Assembly: GCF_051859565.1 (NCBI RefSeq)
Contig: NZ_JBHYFK010000004.1
Coordinates: 1 to 64,000, forward strand
DNA: 64,000 nucleotides
DNA from: Glycocaulis sp051859565
Lineage (GTDB): Bacteria > Pseudomonadota > Alphaproteobacteria > Caulobacterales > Maricaulaceae
Direction: 5' to 3'
Under the pieces are notes generated by a model. It saw nothing but the letters and a program-made list of their open reading frames with translations. It was not told the DNA's origin and did no database searches. The first letter of the stretch is position 1. Every line of letters starts with the position of its first letter. This document shows positions 32,763-41,438 of this stretch, piece after piece. The position numbers and the translations under genes are program-made.

Positions 32763-34040
32763 ATGGGGCGTGCCGTCACATTACTCGTTTGCGGAAACGC
32801 AGAAGCGGCCGGAGAGCTCGCCGGAGAGCTTGGCGCTCTGGGCTTTTCAGCGCGGGCCGCAAGCGCCTGCAGCGCGGCGCCTGCCCTGCAGGCAGACCCG
32901 GCCGATGCGATCATAGCGCTGGAGCCGCTGGAGGGCGCGGCAAACCTGCAAGCACGCGCAATCATTTCGCTGGCCGGCATGTTTGATGGCGCAAGCGCTG
33001 TTGTCGTACCGCCCGCTCATCCCATCCAGATTGCCGCGCGGGTACGCTCACTCCTGCGCCTCGGCGTGCTGGAGGAGACAGCCAGCTTGCGATTGGCTGA
33101 CCTCGGAGATGCAGGCCATCTGCTTCACAAGCCCGAACAGAAAGGCGGCCCCATCTCGGTTCTTTATGCCGGCCCGCCTGATCCGGCCTATCTGCGGCTG
33201 GAGCATGCGCTGGAACGCGCTGACGCCCAGGCCGTAGCAGCGTTTTCGACATTCAACGCATTCGACTATCTTCACGAACGCGCGTTTGACGCAGTGGTGC
33301 TGAATACGCGCCCGAAGCCGGACATTGCCCACACGGTGTGTTCGGCCATGCGGCGCAATACGCGCCTTTATCACACCCCGACAGTGCTCCTCAGCCATGA
33401 TGAGGTGTATCGGGCGGCAGATGAAGCGTTTGCCCGCGGCGCATCAGACATTCTTCCGGCATCGCTGGATGCGGATGATCTGGCTGCGCGCATTCTGGCG
33501 CTGGCTCATGAACGTAGGCGCAGACGCCTGTCGAAAGGGCTACTGGAATCTTGCCGGGTGCCGGCTGTGCTTGATGGCGAGACAGATCTCTTCAACGAGA
33601 CGTTTGGACGGCGCCACCTTTCCAGCCTGACGGACCTTGCACAGAAGCAGGGACTGCCGCTGGCCCTGATCGGCCTCAAGGCGTCAGTTCCCGGTGCTGC
33701 AGGACCGGCAGAAGGGCGCCATGCTTCGGGTGCGCTGAACCAGTTTGCCTCCATGCTGCGCCATTGCGTGCGGGCAGAGGATCTCGCCGTGCGTCTTTCA
33801 GCCGACACCTTCTATCTCGCTTTGCCCGGCACCAGCGCTGCTGACGCGCAAGTGGTCGCCGCACGCGTCGCCGCCATCGCCGAATGCACGGCCTACGAGG
33901 GCGAGGACCCGCAAACGCCGTTCCGCATCGTGTTGCGCCACGAGGTGACGGATGCCGGGGCTGGCGACAAGGCCCAGACCCTCGTCGCCCGCGCACTGGC
34001 CGGCCTGCAACAGGAGCGCGTCGCCGTCGCAGCCGTCTAG
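32763..34040 (+). CDS. PopA-like protein: two receivers plus degenerate GGDEF
   Basis: This protein has 425 residues from the ATG at 32763 (GGGGGA upstream; GTG 32709 is possible). Residues 1-125 form a degenerate receiver. Residues about 135-250 form a second receiver, where the phosphoacceptor region reads DAVVLNTRP with Asn instead of Asp. A C-terminal GGDEF-like domain has SADTF in place of GGDEF and keeps an RxxD I-site (RAED) just before it. This is the PopA architecture: a c-di-GMP effector that in Caulobacter recruits CtrA to ClpXP. Enzymatic cyclase activity is unlikely. It is convergent with mfd by a 4-base overlap. Confidence 0.75.
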   Translation: MGRAVTLLVCGNAEAAGELAGELGALGFSARAASACSAAPALQADPADAIIALEPLEGAANLQARAIISLAGMFDGASAVVVPPAHPIQIAARVRSLLRLGVLEETASLRLADLGDAGHLLHKPEQKGGPISVLYAGPPDPAYLRLEHALERADAQAVAAFSTFNAFDYLHERAFDAVVLNTRPKPDIAHTVCSAMRRNTRLYHTPTVLLSHDEVYRAADEAFARGASDILPASLDADDLAARILALAHERRRRRLSKGLLESCRVPAVLDGETDLFNETFGRRHLSSLTDLAQKQGLPLALIGLKASVPGAAGPAEGRHASGALNQFASMLRHCVRAEDLAVRLSADTFYLALPGTSAADAQVVAARVAAIAECTAYEGEDPQTPFRIVLRHEVTDAGAGDKAQTLVARALAGLQQERVAVAAV

Positions 34041-37000
34041 GCGGCTGCCTTCCCGCGGGATGCGGCATCAGCAATCGGAGCGATCAGACGTTGCACGCCC
34101 TTGAGGCGCTCGCCCACGTCCGGGAAGTCACCACGCAGCACCATCGAATTGTCGGGGCGCAGCTTGTAGTCGGCGGGCCGCTTGTTCATCAGCTCGATCA
34201 GCGCCATCGGGTCAGCAAAGGCATGATCGCGGAAGGTCGCGACCGCGCCCTTGGGCCCGGCATCGAGCTTGGCGATGCCAGCGCGCTTGCACAGGGCCTT
34301 GATGGCGACGACCTGTAAAAGGCTCTCCACCTCGTCCGGCAGAGGCCCGAAACGGTCGATCAGCTCGGCGGCGAAGGCTTCGCGCTCCTGCTTCGTGTCC
34401 AGCTTTGACAAACGCCGGTAAAGCCCCATGCGCACATCAAGATCAGGAACGTAGTAGTCCGGTATCAGCACGGCCGCGCCGGTATTGATCTGCGGTGACC
34501 AGTCGCCCTCGTCCAGCGCCGGACCGTCCGTTTTCAGCGAGGCAACCGCCTCCTCCAGCATGGCCTGATAGAGCTCAACGCCGACATCGCGGATATGCCC
34601 CGATTGCTCCTCGCCCAAGAGATTGCCGCCGCCGCGCAAATCCAGATCGTGGCTGGCGAGGGTAAAGCCCGCGCCAAGGCTATCGAGCGATTGCAGCACT
34701 TTCAGCCGCTTCTCCGCCCCTTCGGTGATCTTCTCACGCGCAGGGGTGGTGAGGTAGGCATAGGCGCGCGCCTTGGAGCGGCCCACCCGCCCGCGCAGCT
34801 GGTAAAGCTGGGCCAGCCCGAAACGGTCGGCGCGGTGAACCACCAGCGTATTCGCCGTCGGCACGTCAATGCCCGATTCCACGATCGTGGTGGATAGCAG
34901 AACATCGAACCGGCCCTCGTAGAAGGCGGTCATGATGTCTTCGAGCGCCGTGGCCGCCATCTGGCCGTGGGCTATCTCGAAGCTGACCTCCGGCACGGCT
35001 TCCCGCAGGAATTCGGCCGTGTCTTCCAGATCGGAAATACGCGGCACCACGAAGAAGCTCTGCCCGCCCCGGTATTTCTCGCGCAGCAGCGCCTCGCGCG
35101 CGGTTACCGGATCAAACGGCGCGACATAGGTGCGCACCGCCAGACGATCCACGGGCGGCGTCGCGATGATGGAGAGATCGCGGATGCCGCTCATCGCCAG
35201 TTGCAGGGTGCGGGGGATTGGTGTGGCGGTGAGGGTCAGCACGTGCACATCGGTGCGCAGCTCTTTCAGGCGCTCCTTGTGCTTCACGCCGAAATGCTGC
35301 TCCTCGTCGATCACCAGCAGGCCGAGATCGGAGAAAGTGATCGTCTTGGCCAGCAGGGCGTGGGTACCGACCACGATCTCGCAGCGCCCCTCCTCCAGCT
35401 CCTTGCGGGTCTCGGCGGCTTCCTTCGCACCGACCAGCCGGGAGAGCTGGCGCACCTTCACCGGCCAGCCCTTGAAGCGCTCCACGAAGGTATTGAAGTG
35501 CTGGCGGGCTAGCAGCGTAGTCGGCGCCACCACCGCCACCTGCTTGCCGCTCATCGCGGTGATGAAGGCCGCGCGCAAGGCCACTTCGGTCTTGCCAAAG
35601 CCAACATCGCCGCAGATCAGCCGGTCCATCGGCCGGCCACGGGCGAGATCCTCGAACACATCCTCGATGGCCGAAAGCTGGTCTTCGGTCTCGGCAAAGG
35701 GGAAGCGGGCGGCAAACTCGTCATAAATGCCCGCTGGCGGCTCGATGACCGTGCCTTCGCGGGCATTGCGCTCTGCGGCGATGCGTATCAGCTCGTCGGC
35801 CATATCGCGCAGGCGCTTCTTGGCCTTCGCCTTGCGCGCCTGCCAGGCGACACCGCCCAGCTTGTCCAGCTGCGCCGTCTCGCTGTCATTGCCGTAGCGC
35901 GATAGCAGCTCGATATTTTCTACGGGCAGGAAGAGCTTGGCCGCGCCGGCATATTCCAGCTCCAGACAATCGTGCGGCGCGTCCTGCACGGTCAGCGTTT
36001 TGAGGCCCAGATAGCGCCCCAGCCCGTGATCGGAATGGACCACCAGATCACCCGCCGAAAGGCTGCCCGCCTCGGTGATGAAGTCGGCATTCTTGCGCTT
36101 GCGCACCCGGCGGGCCAGCCGGTCGCCCAGAATGTCCTGCTCGGCGACGACCGCCAGCGTATCGGTCTCGAACCCCTGCTCCAGCGGCAGGACGACGCGG
36201 GCAATCGCGCTTTTGGGCAGGCCCTGCACCGCGTTCCAGTCGCGCGCGATGGCAATGGGAGCAAGCCCGTGTTCACCCAGCACGCTGGCCAGACGGTCAG
36301 ACGCGCCCTCGGTCCAGCCTGCCACCATCACGCGCTTGCCGGACTGGCGAAGCTGGACGATGTGCTGGCGCGCGGCGTCAAACACGTTGTGTCCGGCCTG
36401 ACGTTCGGCGGCGAAGCTGCGCCCGATCCGCCCCGGCAGGGTGACGACATGCTCGCCCGGCTCGTGCAGCGCGGTGAGGCGGCGCGTGGCGCGTGTGCTC
36501 AGCATCGCCTCCCACTCATCGCCGGTGAGATAGAGCGCCTCTGGCTCCAGCGCGCGGTAGACCGGCGCGGAGAACGCGCCCTTGCCGGTGCTCGCCTGCG
36601 CGGCGTCCTGGCGGGCCTGATAATAGTCGGTGATCTGTTCGAGGCGCTCGGTAACCGCATCGCTGCTCAGCGGATCCAGCGCGGTGATGCCACTCGTTCC
36701 GAGATAATCGAACACCGTCTCCATGCGCTCATGGAAGAGCGGCAGCCAGTGTTCGGCCCCTTGCGGGCGCGCGCCTGCGCTGACCGAATCGTAGACCGGA
36801 TCACCAGAGACCGCGCCGCCAAAGCGTTTGAGGAAACCCGAACGGAAGCGCGAGATCGCCGCCTCATCGATCAGCACCTCGCTGACCGGCGTGAACTCCA
36901 CGCCTTTCAGCTGGCGGGTGGTGCGCTGCGTCTCCACGTCAAAGGCCCGCACCGATTCCAGCGTATCGCCGAAGAAATCGAGCCGTACCGGCTCCTCCGC

Positions 37001-37534
37001 GCTCGCCGGGAACACATCGATCACCCCGCCGCGCACGGCAAAGTCACCGCGCTCCGACAAAGTGGCCGAGCGCGTATAGCCATTGGCGGCGAAATAGGCC
37101 GTCAGGCGTTCGACCTCGACCACACCGCCCTGCTTGGCGCTGATCCCCGCCGCCTGCATGACACTGCGCGGCGCGACGCGCTGCAGCACGCCGTTCACCG
37201 TGGCGATGACGATCAGCGTGCCGTCCTTGCTGGCATCCCAGTTGGCGAGGCGATGGAGCGCCCCTGCCCGGCGCGCCGCCGTGCGCGGGCTGGGGCTGAT
37301 CCGGTCATAGGGCTGGCAGTCCCAGGCCGGCAGGCGCAGGCGGGCAATGTCCGGGCAGAAGAAGGCGCAAGCCTCAGCAAACGCCAGCGCGCGCGCCTCG
37401 TCCGACGCGATGAAGAGATTGATTCCGCCCCGAAGGCGCGCCGCATCGCAGAAAACCAGCGCGTCATAGCCTTCCGGCACACCGCTAATGGTGAGGGTTT
37501 CCGGCGCGGTGGCGATACGGTTCAGATCGGTCAT
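34037..37534 (-). CDS. mfd: Transcription-repair coupling factor Mfd
   Basis: This 1165-residue protein has the UvrB-like N-terminal region, a CarD-like RNA polymerase-interaction domain (LELEYAGAAKLFLPVENIELL) at about residue 520, and RecG-like helicase motifs including Walker A GDVGFGKTE, DEEQHFGV and ATPIPRTLQLAMSG. It ends with a TRCF C-terminal domain. It displaces RNA polymerase stalled at lesions and recruits UvrA. Length is standard. It overlaps the PopA-like gene by 4 bases at their 3' ends. Confidence 0.98.
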   Translation of the reverse strand: MTDLNRIATAPETLTISGVPEGYDALVFCDAARLRGGINLFIASDEARALAFAEACAFFCPDIARLRLPAWDCQPYDRISPSPRTAARRAGALHRLANWDASKDGTLIVIATVNGVLQRVAPRSVMQAAGISAKQGGVVEVERLTAYFAANGYTRSATLSERGDFAVRGGVIDVFPASAEEPVRLDFFGDTLESVRAFDVETQRTTRQLKGVEFTPVSEVLIDEAAISRFRSGFLKRFGGAVSGDPVYDSVSAGARPQGAEHWLPLFHERMETVFDYLGTSGITALDPLSSDAVTERLEQITDYYQARQDAAQASTGKGAFSAPVYRALEPEALYLTGDEWEAMLSTRATRRLTALHEPGEHVVTLPGRIGRSFAAERQAGHNVFDAARQHIVQLRQSGKRVMVAGWTEGASDRLASVLGEHGLAPIAIARDWNAVQGLPKSAIARVVLPLEQGFETDTLAVVAEQDILGDRLARRVRKRKNADFITEAGSLSAGDLVVHSDHGLGRYLGLKTLTVQDAPHDCLELEYAGAAKLFLPVENIELLSRYGNDSETAQLDKLGGVAWQARKAKAKKRLRDMADELIRIAAERNAREGTVIEPPAGIYDEFAARFPFAETEDQLSAIEDVFEDLARGRPMDRLICGDVGFGKTEVALRAAFITAMSGKQVAVVAPTTLLARQHFNTFVERFKGWPVKVRQLSRLVGAKEAAETRKELEEGRCEIVVGTHALLAKTITFSDLGLLVIDEEQHFGVKHKERLKELRTDVHVLTLTATPIPRTLQLAMSGIRDLSIIATPPVDRLAVRTYVAPFDPVTAREALLREKYRGGQSFFVVPRISDLEDTAEFLREAVPEVSFEIAHGQMAATALEDIMTAFYEGRFDVLLSTTIVESGIDVPTANTLVVHRADRFGLAQLYQLRGRVGRSKARAYAYLTTPAREKITEGAEKRLKVLQSLDSLGAGFTLASHDLDLRGGGNLLGEEQSGHIRDVGVELYQAMLEEAVASLKTDGPALDEGDWSPQINTGAAVLIPDYYVPDLDVRMGLYRRLSKLDTKQEREAFAAELIDRFGPLPDEVESLLQVVAIKALCKRAGIAKLDAGPKGAVATFRDHAFADPMALIELMNKRPADYKLRPDNSMVLRGDFPDVGERLKGVQRLIAPIADAASRGKAAA

Positions 37535-37641
37535 CTCTTCACATCCATCAATGCGGTATCGCCCGCATGGGCGTTTTCGCGGCCCGTGCGGGTTTGGTTC
37601 TTCTACCTGCGTTTTCCCGGCGAACGCCGGTGAAACGCGTG

Positions 37642-37962
37642 TTAGTTGCCGCCCGGACCGTCGCTCACGATGGCCTCATGGCGGAAGCCTTTAAGCGCAT
37701 CCAGCACCGGGCCGTCATAATTGGCCGGCGTCTCCGCCCGGCCCGTGATCCACGCATAGACCTCGGTGTCCGGCGCGTCGAGCAGGCGCTCAAACTCGTC
37801 CAGCTCGGCCGGGCTCAGACCCTCAAGGCGCGCCTCGGCAAACCGGCCCATGATCAGGTCGGCCTCCTTGAAGCCGCGCCGCCAGGCCCGGAAGGTCAGG
37901 CGCTTCTTGCGGTCGGTGTCGTTGATGGACGGGTTCGGATCGGAAAACGGATCATCACTCAT
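37642..37962 (-). CDS. sdhE: FAD assembly factor SdhE
   Basis: This protein has 106 residues from the ATG at 37962 (MSDDPFSDPNP). The SdhE core RLTFRAWRRGFKEADLIMGRFAE contains the RGxKE motif needed for FAD attachment to succinate dehydrogenase. DEFERLLDAPDTEVYAWITG follows. The open frame continues upstream to 38304 but runs through repeat DNA and is not conserved. sdhE near mfd and recG is common in alphaproteobacteria. Confidence 0.93.
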   Translation of the reverse strand: MSDDPFSDPNPSINDTDRKKRLTFRAWRRGFKEADLIMGRFAEARLEGLSPAELDEFERLLDAPDTEVYAWITGRAETPANYDGPVLDALKGFRHEAIVSDGPGGN

Positions 37963-38345
37963 GGCGCGGGATATAGCGGGCGACGGGGGAGAGGCAAAGG
38001 GTGGTTTCATCTCTCCGACGCGTTTCACCGGCGAAAGCCGGTGCCCAGTCCCTTTCTTAGTTCCGCAACGCATCCGCGTTGCGATGTTCCGCGAAAAGTC
38101 GCGGGCGCGCAGTCGCGCTTGCGGCGCTTCGCGCCGGGGAGCCAGTCCGGCCCCGTCAGGACGAGGGCTTTGTCTCACCTTCTCCTCGTCATGCCCGCGC
38201 ATGCGGGCATCCAGAGATCGTAGAGCGAAGTCCATGCAAACGGCTCTGGGTTCCCGCCTGCGCGGGAACGACGAAAGAGAAGAGCAAAGGCGATGATGCG
38301 GCATCCACCCTTCCCTCAGCCCCCGCCCCGCGCGAAACTGCCCCC
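37963..38345. other. 383-base gene-free gap rich in palindromes
   Basis: Between sdhE and recG I see no supported gene. The stretch holds small hairpins (CACCGGC/GCCGGTG near 38030; CGCAACGC/GCGTTGCG near 38067) and a longer repeat at 38186-38274. Open frames through this region are side effects of high GC. Confidence 0.75.
38186..38274. repeat. Two-hairpin intergenic repeat with inverted ends
   Basis: The ends are TCGTC and GACGA. Inside are ATGCCCGC/GCGGGCAT, CCAGAG paired with CTCTGG, and TTCCCGC/GCGGGAA. This is the familiar layout of dispersed alphaproteobacterial palindromic repeats with ATGCCCGC and TTCCCGC hairpins. Confidence 0.75.
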
Positions 38346-40439
38346 ATGCGCCCTGAGTCCCTCTTTCCCCTGTTTGCTGATCTGACGAGCCTTTCCGGTG
38401 TCGGGCCGAAGCTGGCTGCGCTGCTGGAGAAGGTGTTTGGCGGCGGGCGGGTGAAGGACGCCGTCTTCACCCTGCCCACCGGGATTATTGACCGTTCGCG
38501 GCGGGTGACTATTGCCGAGTGCGGTCAGGGCGGCGCGTCCGGCCTTGTCACGCTGGACGTGATGATCGAGGCGCATGTGCCGGGCGCAACCCTGAGACAG
38601 CCCTACAAGGTGCGTGCGAGCGATGAGAGCGGCTTCCTCCATCTCGTTTTCTTCCACGCCCGCAAGGACTATCTGATGCGCACTTTGCCGCCCGGTGAGC
38701 GGCGCATCGTGTCGGGCAAGGCGGAGCGGTTCGGCTCTGAAATCCAGATCGTCCATCCGGACCTCGTGGCAAAGCCCGGCGAAATCAGCACGGATGACCT
38801 CATCCAGCCCGTCTACCCGCTTACCGCAGGGCTGACCGCCAACACCGCCAGAAAGGCCGTCAGGGCCGCGCTAGAGCGCGTTCCTGACCTGCCGGAGTGG
38901 TGCGGGGCCGAAATGCCCGAAGCCGCATCCTGGCCCCTCTGGAAGGCCGCTATCGAGGCCGTGCATGCGCCGCGCTCCGCCGCTGATCTGGAACCGGGCA
39001 GTATTGCCCGCACCCGCCTCGCGTTTGATGAGCTATTGGCCCATCAACTCGCCCTGAAGCTGGCCCGCGCCAGCCGCCGCGCCCGCAAGGGCCGCGCGCT
39101 CACCGGATCTGGTCAGAAGGTGCAGGGCGTCATCGCCGCTGCCCCCTTCACGCCGACGGGCGCGCAGATGCGGGCGTTCGAGGCCGCAAAGACCGACATG
39201 GAAGCGGCGACGCGCATGATGCGCCTCGTCCACGGTGATGTGGGCTCGGGCAAGACCTTCGTCGCGGCCCTGTGCGCCGCCCATGCGGCAGAGGCGGGCG
39301 TGCAGACAGCGCTGATGGCGCCCACCGAAATCCTCGCCCGCCAGCATGCCGCCGTGCTGACGCCCCTGCTGGCGGCGGCGGGCATTCGCACAGTCACGCT
39401 GACCGGCCGGGACAAGGGCCGCGCGCGGGCCGACATCGCCGGAGCAATCGCGGACGGGTCTGCTCATGTGGTGTGCGGCACCCATGCCCTCTTCCAGGAG
39501 GCGGTGGAGTTTCATGATCTGGGCCTCGTCGTGATTGACGAGCAGCACCGCTTTGGCGTGTCAGACCGTAAGCGCCTCGCCGAAAAGGGCCTCGCCCCCG
39601 ACACGCTGGTGATGAGCGCGACGCCCATCCCGCGCACGCTGACCCTCGCCGTTTATGGCGATCTGGATGTCTCGCGCCTCGATGAGAAGCCCGCCGGGCG
39701 CATCCCGCCAACCACGCGCGTTATTCCCGGCGAACGGCTGGACGACGTGATCGAAGGTCTGGGCCGGGCGGTAGCCAAGGGCGAGCGCGCCTACTGGGTC
39801 TGCCCGCTGGTGGAGGAGAGCGATGTCTCCGACCTCGCAGCGGCAGAGGAGCGCTACCACCTGCTCTCCAACTCGCTTCGCGCCCGCATCGGCCTCCTGC
39901 ATGGGCGGATGCCAGCGCGCGACAAGGAGCGCATCGCGAATGCCTTCCGGAATGGCGAGATCGATATACTGGTCGCTACCACGGTGATCGAGGTGGGCGT
40001 CGATGCGCCGGACGCCACCATCATGGTGATCGAGCATGCCGAGCGCTTCGGCCTTGCCCAGCTGCACCAGCTGCGCGGCCGCGTGGGGCGCGGCGACAAG
40101 CCCTCCTCCTGCCTCCTGATCTATCACGGCAAGCTTGGAGAGACCGCGCAGCGCCGCCTTGAGGTGATGCGCGAGAGCGATGACGGCTTCTTTATCGCCG
40201 AGGAGGACTGGAAGCTGCGCGGGTCTGGCGATCCGCTGGGCCTGCGCCAGTCCGGCCTGCCGGACTACCGCTTTGCCGACCTTGCCGCCCATGCGGGCCT
40301 GCTCCCCATGGCGAGCGATTACGCCAAGCTCATCGCCGCGCGCGAAAACCCGTTTGAGGGCGAGAAGGGCGAAGCGCTGCGCACCCTCCTGTACCTGTTT
40401 GAGCGCGATGAGGGCGTGAAGCTTATGCGGTCGGCCTGA
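38346..40439 (+). CDS. recG: ATP-dependent DNA helicase RecG
   Basis: This protein has 697 residues from the ATG at 38346 (MRPESLFPLFADL). N-terminal wedge/OB domain (GVGPKLAALLEKV), then superfamily 2 motifs: Walker A GDVGSGKTF, DEQHRFGV, SATPIPRTL, and motif VI region QLHQLRGRVGRGDKPS. RecG reverses stalled forks and processes Holliday junctions. An open frame upstream to 38079 crosses repeat DNA and is not part of the protein. Confidence 0.97.
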   Translation: MRPESLFPLFADLTSLSGVGPKLAALLEKVFGGGRVKDAVFTLPTGIIDRSRRVTIAECGQGGASGLVTLDVMIEAHVPGATLRQPYKVRASDESGFLHLVFFHARKDYLMRTLPPGERRIVSGKAERFGSEIQIVHPDLVAKPGEISTDDLIQPVYPLTAGLTANTARKAVRAALERVPDLPEWCGAEMPEAASWPLWKAAIEAVHAPRSAADLEPGSIARTRLAFDELLAHQLALKLARASRRARKGRALTGSGQKVQGVIAAAPFTPTGAQMRAFEAAKTDMEAATRMMRLVHGDVGSGKTFVAALCAAHAAEAGVQTALMAPTEILARQHAAVLTPLLAAAGIRTVTLTGRDKGRARADIAGAIADGSAHVVCGTHALFQEAVEFHDLGLVVIDEQHRFGVSDRKRLAEKGLAPDTLVMSATPIPRTLTLAVYGDLDVSRLDEKPAGRIPPTTRVIPGERLDDVIEGLGRAVAKGERAYWVCPLVEESDVSDLAAAEERYHLLSNSLRARIGLLHGRMPARDKERIANAFRNGEIDILVATTVIEVGVDAPDATIMVIEHAERFGLAQLHQLRGRVGRGDKPSSCLLIYHGKLGETAQRRLEVMRESDDGFFIAEEDWKLRGSGDPLGLRQSGLPDYRFADLAAHAGLLPMASDYAKLIAARENPFEGEKGEALRTLLYLFERDEGVKLMRSA

Positions 40440-40447
40440 GATAGCTT

Positions 40448-40594
40448 TCTCCCCCGCCTGCGGGCGGGGTGAGACGCGAAGCTTCGAACGCCCGAAGGAC
40501 CGAGGGGGGATTTTGAAGGGAAAAGATTCCCCCCCTCCGTCAGCTGCGCTGCCGTTCGACGCTTCGCGTCTCACCCCGCCGTGAACGGGGGAGG
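40448..40594. repeat. Composite palindromic repeat element, copy 3 (expanded)
   Basis: Same outer CTCCCCCG-type hairpins and GTCAGC as copies 1 and 2. Each half here carries an extra arm, GAGACGCGAAGC...CGAACG on the left and CGTTCG...GCTTCGCGTCTC on the right, so the element is longer. It lies between recG and the DUF502 gene. Confidence 0.75.
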
Positions 40595-40605
40595 AAAACG
40601 AGTGC

Positions 40606-41319
40606 CTAGTCGCTCTGGCGGGGCGGTTCGCCTGCCGCCTCGCGGGCTCTGGCTTCGGCCTCGGCCTGATCCAGCGTCTCGCCTGCCGGCATGGCGCCTT
40701 CAGGCAATCTGTCCGGCGTCACAAGCCCGAAAGAGATAATGAGCTTGGCGGCTTCCTCAATCGTGATGTCGAGCGAAATCGCCTTTGAGCGCGGGATGAA
40801 CAGCAGGAAGCCGGAGGTGGGGTTGGGGGTCGTCGGCACGAACACCCCGATCACCTCCTCTTTGCCTTTGCCGACATGGTGGCGGATAGCACCCTTGCCG
40901 TGGGAGGCCACAAAGGCCACGGCATAGCTGCCCGACATGGGGTATTCGACCAGCACCACCTCCTTGAAGGCGTTGTTCTGGGCGCCCAGCACCGTCTCGA
41001 CCAGCTGTTTCAGCGCGCCGTATATATTACGCACCAACGGCATCGTGTTGACGATGCGTTCGCCGATAGCCAGCAGGCTTCGCCCGAAAATATTGGCCGC
41101 AAGCGCACCCAGAAGCGTCAGTCCCAGAACGGCGATGATGAGCCCCATGCCCGGCAGCGCGAAGGGAAGGTAAGTCTCTGGATTATAGCGCTCCGGGATC
41201 AGCGGCTTGATCGTGGAATCGACAAAGCTGATGAAGATGTAGATCAGCCAGATGGTGACGGTCACGGGCGTTGCGACCACGATGCCCGTGAGAAAACTGT
41301 TGCGAAGCCAGCGCAGCAC
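40606..41319 (-). CDS. DUF502 membrane protein
   Basis: This 237-residue protein has two N-terminal transmembrane helices (about residues 8-30 and 53-75), then the DUF502 blocks LLAIGERIVNTMPLVRNIYGALKQLVETV, YPMSGSYAVAFV, GVFVPTTPNPTSGFLLFIPRS and ISFGLVTPDRLPEGAM. The biochemical role is unknown; the family is widespread in alphaproteobacteria and in plants (COV1-like). The C-terminus is Ala/Glu-rich. It commonly lies near recG, as here. Confidence 0.9.
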   Translation of the reverse strand: MLRWLRNSFLTGIVVATPVTVTIWLIYIFISFVDSTIKPLIPERYNPETYLPFALPGMGLIIAVLGLTLLGALAANIFGRSLLAIGERIVNTMPLVRNIYGALKQLVETVLGAQNNAFKEVVLVEYPMSGSYAVAFVASHGKGAIRHHVGKGKEEVIGVFVPTTPNPTSGFLLFIPRSKAISLDITIEEAAKLIISFGLVTPDRLPEGAMPAGETLDQAEAEARAREAAGEPPRQSD

Positions 41320-41438
41320 TAGATCCGTCTCCTGTCACAAAAAGGGGTTACCCCGCCCGGCGCGATGATGGCAAACTTGTAACGGGACTGCCAGCGCGCC
41401 TGGCGGTAAGCACAGGCAAAAAGGGTATGTACTGATCC

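Noticed and set aside
35972..37633. Long open frame of 553 codons on the plus strand
   Set aside because: It is antisense to mfd, which has full helicase motifs; long shadow frames are expected at this GC content.
38079..38345. N-terminal extension of recG
   Set aside because: It crosses repeat DNA and is not part of any RecG N-terminus.
26005..40594. CRISPR array or IS remnants at the GC-rich repeats
   Set aside because: Copies are kilobases apart, have internal hairpins and no regular spacers or transposase gene.
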